DNA of 64,000 bases from assembly GCA_036924835.1 (NCBI GenBank), contig JBAGRR010000001.1, positions 186,001 to 250,000 on the forward strand, given 5' to 3'. Shown here piece after piece: positions 38,198-46,728 of this stretch. The DNA is from Nitrobacteraceae bacterium AZCC 1564. Its GTDB lineage: Bacteria; Pseudomonadota; Alphaproteobacteria; Rhizobiales; Xanthobacteraceae. Made by a program: the position numbers and the translations under genes. Position 1 is the first letter of the stretch; each line of letters starts with the position of its first letter. The notes under the pieces are model-generated. The model saw only the letters and a list, made by a program, of their open reading frames with translations. It made no database searches and was not told the origin of the DNA.

Positions 38198-38770
38198 ATG
38201 AAGAAAGCCATCGCGATGGCCGCGATCTGCGGCCTGTTGATCGGAGGCGCTGCCGGGGCGTTTGGACACCTGGCGTGGCCGCTGCTGCCAAAGCGTGACC
38301 ATGCGGGTCCGGCATCGGAACGCCCGATCTGGACCGAAATTGAGTGGCCCTTTGCCGTCGATGAGTGGGGCAAGGGCAAAGCATATCGCTGTGCAGCCGC
38401 CCACTGCGGGACGGAGGCGAATCTCTACGTTCGCGCCAAGATTGGCTTTTGCAACTGCACGACTGGCGTATCCGACGATGACGAACTTCATCGCCTGAGT
38501 GATTTCAGGCTGATGGGCGGCAAGCCGTTGGCGCTGGGGCCTGGCCGTCCGATTAGCGTCCGTTGGATGAACGGCCGCAGCCGTGCTTACACGATTGGTG
38601 ATCGTTCGCGCAGGGCCGCGCTTGCGATCGCCTTCAATGATCGTTGTGACGCTGTGGTGGCAACGGTCGTGACAACCATGGATCGGCCGGATGTTGTTGA
38701 GCCGAGCGCGATCGTCTTTCTCAACAGCGATGAAATCATTCAGTGGGCGACAGTCACCCTTGGCCTTTAA
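38198..38770 (+). CDS. hypothetical membrane-anchored or secreted protein
   Basis: A 190-residue protein with an N-terminal hydrophobic segment (AIAMAAICGLLIGGAAGAFG). The body has an ordered Cys pattern (YRCAAAHCGTEANLYVRAKI then GFCNCTTGV), suggesting disulfides or a metal site in the periplasm. Later parts (AIAFNDRCDAVVATVVTTMD) look beta-rich. No family is recognised. It lies 24 bases after the TPR gene and probably shares its transcript. Confidence 0.75.
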   Translation: MKKAIAMAAICGLLIGGAAGAFGHLAWPLLPKRDHAGPASERPIWTEIEWPFAVDEWGKGKAYRCAAAHCGTEANLYVRAKIGFCNCTTGVSDDDELHRLSDFRLMGGKPLALGPGRPISVRWMNGRSRAYTIGDRSRRAALAIAFNDRCDAVVATVVTTMDRPDVVEPSAIVFLNSDEIIQWATVTLGL

Positions 38771-38773
38771 GCG

Positions 38774-38943
38774 CTAGCTGTCACGATGGCCTGGCAGAGT
38801 GTTGGTCGTCGGGGAATAGGTCAAGCCAGGAAGTCCAGAGTATCTTGCGATAGTTGTCACAGTTCCGAGTGTCACAATCCCGGCGATGAGAAAAGCAATG
38901 AATGCCGACGTTGACGGGTCTGTTTTCCTTCCACTGCATTCAT
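38774..38943 (-). pseudogene. small membrane protein gene with a probable one-base deletion
   Basis: An ATG at 38941-38943 has a good AGGGA seven bases before it and begins MNAVEGK. In the next frame the sequence reads TDPSTSAFIAFLIAGIVTLG and then TVTTIARYSGLPG, ending TLPGHRDS at a TAG (38774-38776). Adding one A to the AAAA run near 38924-38928 would join the two parts into a protein of about 56 residues with one membrane helix. The lesion is inferred from the matching ribosome site and coding-like frame. Confidence 0.45.
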
Positions 38944-39030
38944 GGTAATTCCCTGACTGATGACACGAAAACGCCGCGGTTACAGACGAGGTTCCGCGAA
39001 CTTTTTGTGACGCCGCATTGGGGGGAGCGA

Positions 39031-39225
39031 ATGCGTAAGAAGCATCTAGAGGTTTACCGCGCGGCATTGAAGATCGCAGGTTCGGGCAAGGCGCAAGATT
39101 GGAAGGGAATTCAGGAAAGACTCGTTGATGACGGGTTTCGTCGAGCTCCCGAATTTCTCGACAGCCAGAAGATACGCGCCATACTCGATATGCGCTGCGA
39201 AGAAGTTCGCAAGGGCAGAGATTAG
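39031..39225 (+). CDS. small hypothetical protein
   Basis: A 64-residue charged, helical protein starting MRKKHLEVYRAALKIAG, with WKGIQERLVDDGFRRAPEFL and a basic end. GGGGGAG at 39021-39027 precedes ATG 39031. The frame is open upstream to 38902, but those codons do not look real. No family is recognised. Confidence 0.6.
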   Translation: MRKKHLEVYRAALKIAGSGKAQDWKGIQERLVDDGFRRAPEFLDSQKIRAILDMRCEEVRKGRD

Positions 39226-39245
39226 TTCGGGCAGAGCCTCTCAGA

Positions 39246-39464
39246 TCAAGCGGCCCTGCCGGATGCAAGGATCGACAACGCCGAATTCCTCAAGCGTTCG
39301 ATATCTCGTTCGCCGGCGGCGGCAAGGGAGAGAATGTGTTCGGCCATTTCAAGCGCGGATACCGACGGTGAGTTCAGGAAGAGCGGGTGCGTGAGTACTT
39401 GATCCAGTGCGCGCCGCAATGTCGCGAGCGTGGCGGCATCATAGGCGACCTTGACGTCCGTCAT
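39246..39464 (-). CDS. small hypothetical helical protein
   Basis: A 72-residue protein (MTDVKVAYDAATLATLRRAL, then AEHILSLAAAGERDIERL) that should fold as two or three helices. CGGAG lies before the ATG. Similar short proteins are frequent in rhizobia, but I know no function. It is convergent with the gene ending at 39225. Confidence 0.65.
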   Translation of the reverse strand: MTDVKVAYDAATLATLRRALDQVLTHPLFLNSPSVSALEMAEHILSLAAAGERDIERLRNSALSILASGRAA

Positions 39465-39523
39465 GTTGATCTCCGTTCTGCATTCCAGATTTCAAACGCA
39501 AGCAGAGTCCAGCTCGGGCAAGC

Positions 39524-39545
39524 AAAAAGGCCGCATAACGCGGCC
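39524..39545 (-). terminator. minus-strand terminator
   Basis: GGCCGC and GCGGCC (39529-39545) with a 5-base loop, followed on the minus strand by TTTTTGC. It supports a minus-strand transcript arriving from the small gene at 39629-39805. Confidence 0.8.
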
Positions 39546-39628
39546 AAGTTGTGCGAGTACCTATGCTGATGGCTGAACAACCATCACGCCCGGCACATTA
39601 AACACGATGTCTGACGAATTTATTACAT

Positions 39629-39805
39629 TTAAATTGATTTAATGTGGTTTAATTTCGGCTTGCTAGAATTTGCGGCTTTGTGCTCGTCCTGAAGCACCTT
39701 CTGGTGTGAGCACGGTCGCGTGCCGCTGTAGCGAGGGATAAGCATTCGATTGCTCATCAAGGTGACGAGGCCGTCACGGCCAGTTCCCACGGCCCATAAC
39801 TTCAT
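39629..39805 (-). CDS. small hypothetical basic protein
   Basis: A 58-residue reading frame starting MKLWAVGTGRDGLVTLMSNR with GAGG five bases before the ATG. The rest is basic and polar (HQKVLQDEHKAANSSKPKLN). No family is recognised. The terminator at 39524-39545 fits this gene and is the main reason to accept it. Its 5-prime end is close to the divergent TAXI gene. Confidence 0.45.
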   Translation of the reverse strand: MKLWAVGTGRDGLVTLMSNRMLIPRYSGTRPCSHQKVLQDEHKAANSSKPKLNHIKSI

Positions 39806-39869
39806 GCTAGCCTCGTCCAGGTCTTCGACCAAGTCTTAAGTGCGCCTGCCGGATTAAGGATTCTCCCGA

Positions 39870-41213
39870 TTGCCTTGGGGGCGGAAAGTGGATTCGATCA
39901 GGCTACCGACCTGGGTTCGTTTCGCGCTGGTGATTGGCGTCGTCTTAATCGCCGCCGGTGCTGGACTTGTGAGCTATCGTTGGTACACCCGCCCAACGAC
40001 GCTGAGTATCGCGGTTGGCTCACTCGACGGCGAGGCGGGCAAGGTCATGACGGCGATTGCCGGCCGCCTCGCATCGATGTCCGCGCCGGTCCGCCTCCGC
40101 GTCGTTGAAGTGACCAGCGCGCTTGCTGCCGCAGATGCGTTCTCATCCAACAAGGTCGATCTTGCGGTTGTGCGAGGCGATGTCGGAGACCTGTCGCAGG
40201 CCCAGGCCATTGCAGTCGTAGCTAACGCAGTTGTCCTGATCGTCGCACCGCCCGGATCCTCTGCGACCTCAATCGAGGGATTGAAGCGCCGAACTGTCGG
40301 CGTGGTGGGCGGCGAGATGAATCAGCGCGTCGTCGACGTGCTGAAGGCCGAATACGATCTCGGCAACAAGGTCGCGTTCAAGAACCTGGCTCCATCGGAT
40401 GCGCGGCGTGCGCTGGAATCGAAAGAGGTCAATGCGGTCCTCATCGTTGTTCCGCTGACCGAGAAATATCTTGCGCTTGTGCGCGGTCTTTTCTCCCAAA
40501 GCACAAAAGCCGTTCCGGTCCTGATCCCGATTGAATCCGCAGGTGCGATTGCGGAGACGCAACATGCCTATGAGAGCTTTGATGTCCCCAAAGGCACGCT
40601 GCGCGGTGCGCCTCCGGTTCCGGACGATGACCTGACGACACTGCGCACGAAGTTTTATCTGGTAGCCCACAAGAAGCTCGACTCCGACCTGATTGCAAGC
40701 TTCACTCAATCGCTGATGAGCGCCAAGCGCGATTTGATGGGCGAGCTTCCGATTCTGGCGCAGGTGGCTGCGGCCGATACGGATCCTGGTGCATATCTTC
40801 CAGTGCATCCCGGTGCAGCAGAGTACTACAACGGCACCCAACAGAGTTTCATGGATAAATGGAGCAACACGATCTACCTGACACCGATGGTGTTAGGTGC
40901 GCTTGCCTCAATACTTGCCGCGGCGTGGAAGTTCCTCGGCATCGCCAAACCGCAATCGGACGTGCCGGCACTTGATGGGCTATACGCGCTGGGGCGCAGA
41001 ATTCGCAAGGCTGACAGTGAATCCGAGCTTCAGCGCATCGAGGATGAGATCGACGACATTCTGAGTGCGCAGCGCACGAAAGTTGCCGACAGCGATCCTG
41101 ATCCGACGGAAGTCGCAACACTAAATGTCACGGCTCATCGATTGCAAAATTTGATCCATGATCGCCGTGCCATCCTCCGGACGCGAGTGGTGCGCAGGGA
41201 GATCGCGAGTTAA
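39870..41213 (+). CDS. membrane-anchored TAXI-family solute-binding protein, orphan
   Basis: A 447-residue protein with an N-terminal membrane anchor (WVRFALVIGVVLIAAGAGLV, about residues 15-34). The TAXI-type TRAP binding domain follows (TTLSIAVGSLDGEAGKVMTA, DAFSSNKVDLAVVRGDVGD, TVGVVGGEMNQRVVD). A second membrane helix lies near residue 340 and a cytoplasmic helical tail of about 85 residues ends the protein. TAXI proteins normally feed a DctQM permease; none is present here, so this copy may be a sensor or scaffold. TTG 39870 has AAGGA nine bases before it; GTG 39888 is an alternative start. Confidence 0.85.
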   Translation: MPWGRKVDSIRLPTWVRFALVIGVVLIAAGAGLVSYRWYTRPTTLSIAVGSLDGEAGKVMTAIAGRLASMSAPVRLRVVEVTSALAAADAFSSNKVDLAVVRGDVGDLSQAQAIAVVANAVVLIVAPPGSSATSIEGLKRRTVGVVGGEMNQRVVDVLKAEYDLGNKVAFKNLAPSDARRALESKEVNAVLIVVPLTEKYLALVRGLFSQSTKAVPVLIPIESAGAIAETQHAYESFDVPKGTLRGAPPVPDDDLTTLRTKFYLVAHKKLDSDLIASFTQSLMSAKRDLMGELPILAQVAAADTDPGAYLPVHPGAAEYYNGTQQSFMDKWSNTIYLTPMVLGALASILAAAWKFLGIAKPQSDVPALDGLYALGRRIRKADSESELQRIEDEIDDILSAQRTKVADSDPDPTEVATLNVTAHRLQNLIHDRRAILRTRVVRREIAS

Positions 41214-41288
41214 GCGAAATTTGAAGCGAACGCATCGAAGAAGCTAGCCAACGCTTAGAGTCCATGTGTATCGCGCAATCGACTCAAA

Positions 41289-41606
41289 TCAGAGACCGGC
41301 TTTGACCTGCTGGATGGCAATGAGCAGAAACTCACCCATCTTCTGCCGGATCACTTCCTCGGAGATACCCTTGTCGGTGAGGTCGCGAGAGAGTTTCTGA
41401 AGAACTTCTCCTGTGCCGGGAGCGGCGACATCAGCGGCAACAATGTCTTTCGCGTAGGAGGACGCGGCATCTCCACTCAGCCCCAGTTGCTCGGCGGCCC
41501 ACATGCCGAGAAGCCTGTTGCACCTCGCCGTCGACTTGAACAGAAGCTCCTGATCGATCACGAACTTCTGTTCAAAGGCTTGCTCTCGTTCATCGAAGGT
41601 GGTCAT
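41289..41606 (-). CDS. zeta subunit, F1F0-ATPase inhibitor (DUF1476)
   Basis: A 105-residue helical protein of the PF07345 family, first described in Paracoccus as the zeta inhibitor of the F1F0-ATPase. The inhibitory N-terminus MTTFDEREQAFEQKFVIDQE and the four-helix body with LLGMWAAEQLGLSGDAA and KGISEEVIRQKMGEFL are clear. It blocks ATP hydrolysis by binding the F1 part. It is encoded away from the atp operon. The start follows from the conserved N-terminus. Confidence 0.93.
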   Translation of the reverse strand: MTTFDEREQAFEQKFVIDQELLFKSTARCNRLLGMWAAEQLGLSGDAASSYAKDIVAADVAAPGTGEVLQKLSRDLTDKGISEEVIRQKMGEFLLIAIQQVKAGL

Positions 41607-41786
41607 GGGATGTCCTCACAGGCCGGATGCATGCTCCGGCTCGCGGTGGACCGCAATCACCAGGACCACCGCACCCTCTAAAATTGACGGCGCTTGCGGC
41701 GTTTTTCAAGGCAGGACTATGAAATCGGCGCGGATGACGACATCGCGCCGCAAAACGTGATCACCTTGGCTACGGGTGGCGAGAGC

Positions 41787-41975
41787 TTAAAGAATAAAAT
41801 CGCTCGCGTGCGGAACCGCAGCATTCACATGAATTTGGAAGTCCTCGGTGCCGTCGCCATCGAGATCGCCGGACAGCCAATTGCCTGAGAAACGCAGTTC
41901 ACCGGTCGAGTGACTGAATGCAGCAGAGCCGATGAAGGTGAAGGCCTCGACGCACAATCGCTGAAAGAAGTCCAC
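41787..41975 (-). pseudogene. C-terminal remnant of an RTX/serralysin-type calcium-binding protein
   Basis: A minus-strand frame (62 residues) contains DRIVDF, then FTFIGSAAFSHSTGELRFSG and GDLDGDGTEDFQIHVN and the end SDFIL. This is the usual tail of large type-I-secreted RTX/M10-like proteins, which end in a short hydrophobic secretion signal. The calcium-binding GGxGxDxL repeats and everything upstream are missing, and the stop of the RMD1 gene lies just before it. It is a leftover, with an internal deletion between DRIVDF and FTFIG likely. Confidence 0.6.
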
Positions 41976-41993
41976 GATGCGGTCTTGATTGCT

Positions 41994-42803
41994 TCAGTGA
42001 CTTCGCTGCCAGAAGAGCTGATACAAGGTGATCACAATTTCAAACGCGATCAACAGAACGATAATGACCTCAAGGCGAAGCGAGCGGCGTGTATCAATGA
42101 AGTCAGCCAGTGTGTTGGCGGTCTTCGCCACGAGCTCGACTTTCCGATTGAGGGTATCCAGACGTTCTTGAAGCTCGTACTCGTCTTCGAGGCGTGCGTA
42201 CAATCGTTCCAGGTCCGGACGCTCCCAAAGCACGTCCGGCTTCTCGGCGACGGCGACGCGTCCCGAGACACGATTCTGAACAAGCAAGGAGTTTCCGATC
42301 AGTCGGAGGATCGATCTGCGATCACGGCGAGTTCGACCCTGCGATGCCAATTCGTGCGCAAATGGCTCGAGAACCTCGAAGACTTTGGCCACGTCGCGCT
42401 CGTCATGAGCCAGCGTCACGCTCTTGGACAGAACGTCCGCAACCAAAAGAAACCGGTCGAGCGACATTCTCGCCAGTTGGATCGGACCGCCGAGTGGGAT
42501 CTTGTCCTCTTTGTCAGCGGACAGTTCCACCACCGCAAACTCATCTTCAACCGTTGCAAATTTTCCCACGATGCGAGGCGTGAGACGCTCCAGCAAGGCT
42601 GCATCTTCCGCAGGAGACAAGCCCATGGTGACAACGACGCCATATCGGAACAGCACCACAACTCCGTCCGGACTCTCCCGAACGGTCAGAGGGGCGGGAG
42701 AGAGAACCTCTCCGTCATATCCGGCCGTGTTGATGCGATCCCCGACATGGAATGCGCGGACGACACAGCGCGGCGTCGTAAAGGAGAATGCAGTCTCTTT
42801 CAT
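41994..42803 (-). CDS. RMD1/DUF155 family membrane protein
   Basis: A 269-residue protein of the RMD1/YagE family (COG1723), whose fungal and mitochondrial members act in meiosis and mitochondrial translation. Typical parts are VVVLFRYGVVVTMGLSPAED, VEDEFAVVELSADKEDKIPL, SILRLIGNSLLVQNRVSGR and a coiled region DEYELQERLDTLNRKVELVA. One membrane helix near the C-terminus (LEVIIVLLIAFEIVITLYQL) is followed by a short tail. ATG 42801-42803 is preferred to GTG at 42812. It is divergent from the dioxygenase cassette. Confidence 0.9.
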   Translation of the reverse strand: MKETAFSFTTPRCVVRAFHVGDRINTAGYDGEVLSPAPLTVRESPDGVVVLFRYGVVVTMGLSPAEDAALLERLTPRIVGKFATVEDEFAVVELSADKEDKIPLGGPIQLARMSLDRFLLVADVLSKSVTLAHDERDVAKVFEVLEPFAHELASQGRTRRDRRSILRLIGNSLLVQNRVSGRVAVAEKPDVLWERPDLERLYARLEDEYELQERLDTLNRKVELVAKTANTLADFIDTRRSLRLEVIIVLLIAFEIVITLYQLFWQRSH

Positions 42804-42903
42804 CGCTGGCACGCCTTTTGCGGCGGATGATCGGCATCATCGCAATTGAATGCGAAGAGTGCAATTTCTTAACGTCCGCAATTCGCTCAAGCCGTCTTAT
42901 ACA

Positions 42904-42913
42904 TGTCTAGACA
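42904..42913. promoter_or_regulatory. candidate PhnF/HutC-type operator
   Basis: TGTCTAGACA is a perfect 10-base palindrome that contains GTCTAGAC, an exact fit to the HutC-subfamily operator GT-N-TA-N-AC. It lies in the promoter region 180 bases before the dioxygenase gene and 100 bases from the divergent RMD1 gene. The regulator at 46857-47600 belongs to this subfamily, so self-contained control of the cassette is inferred. Confidence 0.55.
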
Positions 42914-43019
42914 AATAGATAGATTTCGCGGATCAGGGATCTGCGAGCGGATCTATGGTTTACAAGACAATTTATTATTCGCGTCATCAAAGCTTCACCG
43001 CTTACCTATTATGGTTGGG

Positions 43020-43039
43020 CAACTTGTACAGATAAGTTG
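43020..43039. promoter_or_regulatory. inverted repeat before the dioxygenase gene
   Basis: CAACTT (43020-43025) and AAGTTG (43034-43039) flank an 8-base centre GTACAGAT. It is 54 bases before the TTG start and could be an operator or part of the leader. Confidence 0.35.
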
Positions 43040-43092
43040 ATCTTGAGGTTAAAGCGGTCGGCATCGGCCCGCAGCATCATCGGAGGCGGATC

Positions 43093-43980
43093 TTGTTAGA
43101 TGTTTCACGGCATTCCCCAACGGCCCAGCGTCTCGCTCCAACCTTTATCGGTGAAATTCAAGACTTCCTGATTTCAGAGGAATCGGTTGCGGAGCATCGG
43201 GGCGCCCTTCATCAGGCCTATCTCGATCACAAGGTGATCGTGTTGCGAAATCAGAATGTTACGCCCGCCGCATTTGCTGCGTTTGGTGCGATTTTCGGAG
43301 AGCCGGATCCGCATCACGTGATCTCGATGCGCCATCCGGAACAACCGGAACTCACAATCCTGTCGAACCAGGATGAGGTTGGCCGGAATCCACAAATGAA
43401 GACGTTCGGCTCGGGATGGCACTCTGACTATTCTTACAAGGCTGTTCCGGCTGCTGCCACCATACTGCTTGGCACCGAAGTGCCGAGCGAAGGTGGCGAT
43501 ACACTCTTTGCAGACACCGCCGCGGCTTTTGCCGATTTGCCGGAGGCGCGTAAGGCCGAATTGCGAAAGCTCTGGGTTCGTCATGAATATCGATGGTCGC
43601 CCGATCGATCTCATCCCGGTGCACGGTGGAGCGCTCTCACCGAATCCGAGCAGAAGGCCACCCCCGAAGTCAGTCATCCATTGGTGCGCAAACATCCTGA
43701 AACCGGAACGGAAGCATTGTTCATCGCGCCGAGTCTCATCTCGGGCCTCAAGGGTATCGAAGGCATGGAAGAGTCAGAGGCTCTTGCGCTGATCGAGGAG
43801 CTCGGTGCCCATATTCTAAGTGCGAAATACGTCTATCGGCATGTGTGGAAGCCGTTCGATGTGGTGGTATGGGACAATCGTTGCACCAATCATTGCGGAA
43901 CGACAGACGAACTGCCGAGCACCGCGGTCCGCAGGATGTTTCGCATCACGACCAAAGGCACAGTGCCTATCCCGGCATGA
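43093..43980 (+). CDS. TauD/TfdA-family Fe(II)/2-oxoglutarate dioxygenase
   Basis: A 295-residue alpha-ketoglutarate dioxygenase. The iron triad is H110 and D112 in GWHSDYSY and H267 in DNRCTNH; the oxoglutarate arginine is within VRRMFRI (about 280-284). Relatives hydroxylate taurine, alkyl sulfates, 2,4-D, phosphonates or hypophosphite. Placement before phosphonate-type transporter genes suggests a phosphorus or C-P substrate, but sequence alone does not decide this. TTG 43093 is the start, six bases after GGAGG. It is the first gene of the cassette; PhnE follows after 84 bases. Confidence 0.9.
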   Translation: MLDVSRHSPTAQRLAPTFIGEIQDFLISEESVAEHRGALHQAYLDHKVIVLRNQNVTPAAFAAFGAIFGEPDPHHVISMRHPEQPELTILSNQDEVGRNPQMKTFGSGWHSDYSYKAVPAAATILLGTEVPSEGGDTLFADTAAAFADLPEARKAELRKLWVRHEYRWSPDRSHPGARWSALTESEQKATPEVSHPLVRKHPETGTEALFIAPSLISGLKGIEGMEESEALALIEELGAHILSAKYVYRHVWKPFDVVVWDNRCTNHCGTTDELPSTAVRRMFRITTKGTVPIPA

Positions 43981-44064
43981 AGATATCAGTTAGCGCCTTC
44001 TCATGAGGATGAATGAAGTCGCGGCCATGCGACTTCTGGCGGATCCATCTTTCGCGAGTTGACC

Positions 44065-44880
44065 ATGTCCAACGAGTCTATCTCAGACGCGATCATCTCG
44101 TCGCGAGATGATCGCCGTCGTTTGAAGCTTGATTTTCTCCGCATTGGCGTCGGGATTTGCATCGTTGCGCTTTATTGGAGCAGCCTGAGTCTCGTTGACT
44201 TCGACTTGTCACGGCTCATTGAAGGCACGCCCCGCATGGTGTCCTGGGCTGCGCGTGCATGGCCACCGGATATCAAAGGGCTCGATCTACTATTGCTGCG
44301 CGCTGCAGAGACGGTTGCGATGGCTCTGGTCGGAACCACCATCGGTGTCATTATCGCTGCTCCGCTGTGCGTTCTGGCATCGCGTAACCTCAACCCATTC
44401 ACAGGGTTGTATGTCGCGGCGCGCTGGATACAGAACGTACTGCGCGGCATCGATTCCTTCATCTTCGCCATTCTATTTGTCGTGGCGGTTGGACTTGGTC
44501 CCTTTGCGGGTGTGCTCGGTGTCAGCGTTCATACGGCCGGCGTGATCGCGAAGCTTTGGTCGGAGGCTATCGAAGGCGTCGACCGGGGGCCGCTGGATGC
44601 TGCAGCGCTCACTGGAGCAACGCGTTTGAAGGTTATGTCCTACGCGCTATTGCCCGACATTATGCCGAGCCTGACGTCAGTTGCGCTTTACGCCCTCGAA
44701 CTCAACATCCGGTCGTCGACGGTTCTAGGTCTCGTCGGAGCCGGAGGGATCGGTCAGGAGCTGAAGAACAGTGTCGATCTTCTGTTCTTCCCCCGCATCC
44801 TGACCATCCTCGTGATCATTCTCATCATGGTCACTGTCGTTGATCAACTGAGCGCCATGATCCGGCGGAGGATGATATGA
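44065..44880 (+). CDS. phnE: phosphonate-type ABC transporter permease (PhnE)
   Basis: A 271-residue inner-membrane permease with about six helices. The EAA loop for contact with the ATPase is GVDRGPLDAAALTGATRLKV, and the PhnE-like features GIDSFIFAILFVVAVGLGPF and ELNIRSSTVLGLVGAGGIGQ are present. It should move phosphonate, phosphite or a similar anion. ATG 44065 is preferred to TTG 44059. Its stop overlaps the start of the ATPase gene (ATGA). Confidence 0.92.
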   Translation: MSNESISDAIISSRDDRRRLKLDFLRIGVGICIVALYWSSLSLVDFDLSRLIEGTPRMVSWAARAWPPDIKGLDLLLLRAAETVAMALVGTTIGVIIAAPLCVLASRNLNPFTGLYVAARWIQNVLRGIDSFIFAILFVVAVGLGPFAGVLGVSVHTAGVIAKLWSEAIEGVDRGPLDAAALTGATRLKVMSYALLPDIMPSLTSVALYALELNIRSSTVLGLVGAGGIGQELKNSVDLLFFPRILTILVIILIMVTVVDQLSAMIRRRMI

Positions 44881-45719
44881 CAATGGGCAATCTCACGTCA
44901 GTTCGCGAACCCATCCTCAAGATCGAACAGCTTTCGCAGTGCTACGGTGATCGCCGGGTTCTCGACGACTTGAACCTTTCGGTCGGACGGGGAGAATTCG
45001 TCGCGCTCATTGGCCCGAGCGGAGCTGGCAAGACGACATTGTTCAAGGTGATCACCGGGCTTGTGTCGCCGGATGCAGGAACGCTGGTCTTTGATGGCAC
45101 GCGGCGCCTTGACCAGCTGAGAGGTCGTGCCCTTCGCGAAACCCGTCGAGATATCGGCTTTATCTTTCAGCAATTCAACCTGATCAAACGCAAGACCGCG
45201 CTCCAAAACGTACTCGCAGGGCGACTGGGGCGTGTCCCGACGTGGCGGGTTCTGCTTCGACGATTTTCGCGGAATGATATCGCGCGTGCCGAGGCCGCGC
45301 TCGCTCAAGTCGGGCTTGCTGATTTCCGTCATCAGAGGGTCGACCAATTGAGCGGCGGTCAGCAGCAGCGCGTTGCCATCGCGCGCGCGATCACCCAGGA
45401 GTGCCGCTTTATTCTCGCGGATGAGCCTGTTGCCAGCCTCGATCCTGAATCAGCCATCGGGGTGATGGAGACACTTCGGGATGTGGCGAACAATCAAGGG
45501 ATCGGTGTCTTTTGCAGCCTTCATCAGACCGATCTCGCGTTGACGTATGCAGACCGCGTGATCGGCTTGAGAACAGGGCGGATCGTTGTCGACGCCGCAA
45601 CGTGCGACGTGACCAGCAGATCTCTCGAAACTATCTACGGCCAATCTCCTCGGCGGCGAACAATACGCTCTGCTGCGCGGCCGGAAAATCTTGAAACCAC
45701 TTCAGCCTTGTCGCTCTGA
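44877..45719 (+). CDS. phnC: phosphonate-type ABC transporter ATPase (PhnC)
   Basis: A 280-residue ABC ATPase with Walker A GPSGAGKTTLFK, Q-loop FIFQQFNLIKRKTALQNVL, signature LSGGQQQRVAIARAI, Walker B RFILADEPVASLD and switch histidine in CSLHQTD. The Q-loop wording and the LAGRLGR segment are typical of PhnC. It overlaps phnE by four bases and is followed after 21 bases by the binding-protein gene. Confidence 0.93.
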   Translation: MTMGNLTSVREPILKIEQLSQCYGDRRVLDDLNLSVGRGEFVALIGPSGAGKTTLFKVITGLVSPDAGTLVFDGTRRLDQLRGRALRETRRDIGFIFQQFNLIKRKTALQNVLAGRLGRVPTWRVLLRRFSRNDIARAEAALAQVGLADFRHQRVDQLSGGQQQRVAIARAITQECRFILADEPVASLDPESAIGVMETLRDVANNQGIGVFCSLHQTDLALTYADRVIGLRTGRIVVDAATCDVTSRSLETIYGQSPRRRTIRSAARPENLETTSALSL

Positions 45720-45740
45720 CAATCATTCCGGAGAGTATCA

Positions 45741-46646
45741 ATGAACACGTTTTCTTCGACGCTCGAATGCGGCACCTCTGTCTCTCGTCGCGCCGCCTGT
45801 GGGGGCATTTTGGCAGCCGCGACGCTTCTGCTGTCCGGACAATCCAAAGCCGCATCTCAACAGCCGATCCGGTTTGGTGTCGGGCCTACGTTGCCGACGC
45901 CAGATGATTCCCGGCGCGCCTGGGAGCCCTTGTTCAAACAGATCGCAGAAAAACTTGGCCGGCCTTACACGCTCGTGGCAACAACTGATTGGGCGGGCAT
46001 TTCGGTTGCCCTGGCGAGCGGAAAGATCGATGTGTCGTTCATCGGACCTTGGGGTTACATCCTTGCGAAGCGCCAAGGTAGCGTCACTCCCATGGCTGTG
46101 GCTAAGCTCGATGGCCTGACCACGTACCGCGCAATTGTGGTGGCGCGCGAGGGGCTGGCTCACGCCAAGTGGCCGCAAGACGGGAAGGGAATGCGCGTAT
46201 CCTTTGCGGATATGGGATCCACCTCGGGCTGGCTGATCCCGAGCTATTGGTTCAAGCAACAGGGCATCGATCCAAAAACCTATTTTCAATATCGGGACGG
46301 CGCCACACATGCTGCCAATGAAACAGCCGTTGCCAACGGGCAGGTGGATTTTGCCACTGATAACGACCGCAATCGGCAACTGATGATCGATAACGGAACA
46401 TTAAGGGCGGAGGCATCCAATATCGTCTGGCAATCGGATCCTATTCCCAACAGTCTGATCGCGGCCCGAGGCGATCTGGATCCGCGGACTTTTGATGTTA
46501 TCAAGCAGATACTGCTTGGCCTGACCGAGGATGAAGCGAAAAAGTTGATGCCAAAGCACTACACAGGTTTTGGCCCTACAAATGACAGCGATTACCGCCT
46601 GATTGAGGAGGCGGGCGTCGCATTGGGATTACTCAAGACATCGTAA
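45741..46646 (+). CDS. phnD: phosphonate-type ABC transporter binding protein (PhnD)
   Basis: A 301-residue periplasmic protein. The leader VSRRAACGGILAAATLLLSG has a twin-arginine look. The body has RFGVGPTLPTPDDSRRAWEP, the PhnD segment DVSFIGPWGYILAKR, and SFADMGSTSGWLIPSYWF with the loop that in PhnD homologues holds the phosphonate oxygen atoms. It confers substrate choice on PhnEC. Two inverted repeats separate it from the regulator gene. Confidence 0.92.
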   Translation: MNTFSSTLECGTSVSRRAACGGILAAATLLLSGQSKAASQQPIRFGVGPTLPTPDDSRRAWEPLFKQIAEKLGRPYTLVATTDWAGISVALASGKIDVSFIGPWGYILAKRQGSVTPMAVAKLDGLTTYRAIVVAREGLAHAKWPQDGKGMRVSFADMGSTSGWLIPSYWFKQQGIDPKTYFQYRDGATHAANETAVANGQVDFATDNDRNRQLMIDNGTLRAEASNIVWQSDPIPNSLIAARGDLDPRTFDVIKQILLGLTEDEAKKLMPKHYTGFGPTNDSDYRLIEEAGVALGLLKTS

Positions 46647-46651
46647 CGCTG

Positions 46652-46720
46652 GTGTCCCGGTTCTAACATTCGCATCTCTTTGCAGTACTCTCGTTTGCAA
46701 ACGTCAGAATCAGGGGACAC
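46652..46720. repeat. inverted repeat element with GTGTCCC ends (copy 5)
   Basis: GTGTCCC at 46652-46658 and GGGGACAC at 46713-46720 bracket imperfect arms (TTCTAACATTCGCA and TGCAAACGTCAGAA). The ends match the family at 29.1, 47.7 and 50.0 kb. This is a diverged copy. Confidence 0.7.
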
Positions 46721-46728
46721 TCTATGAA

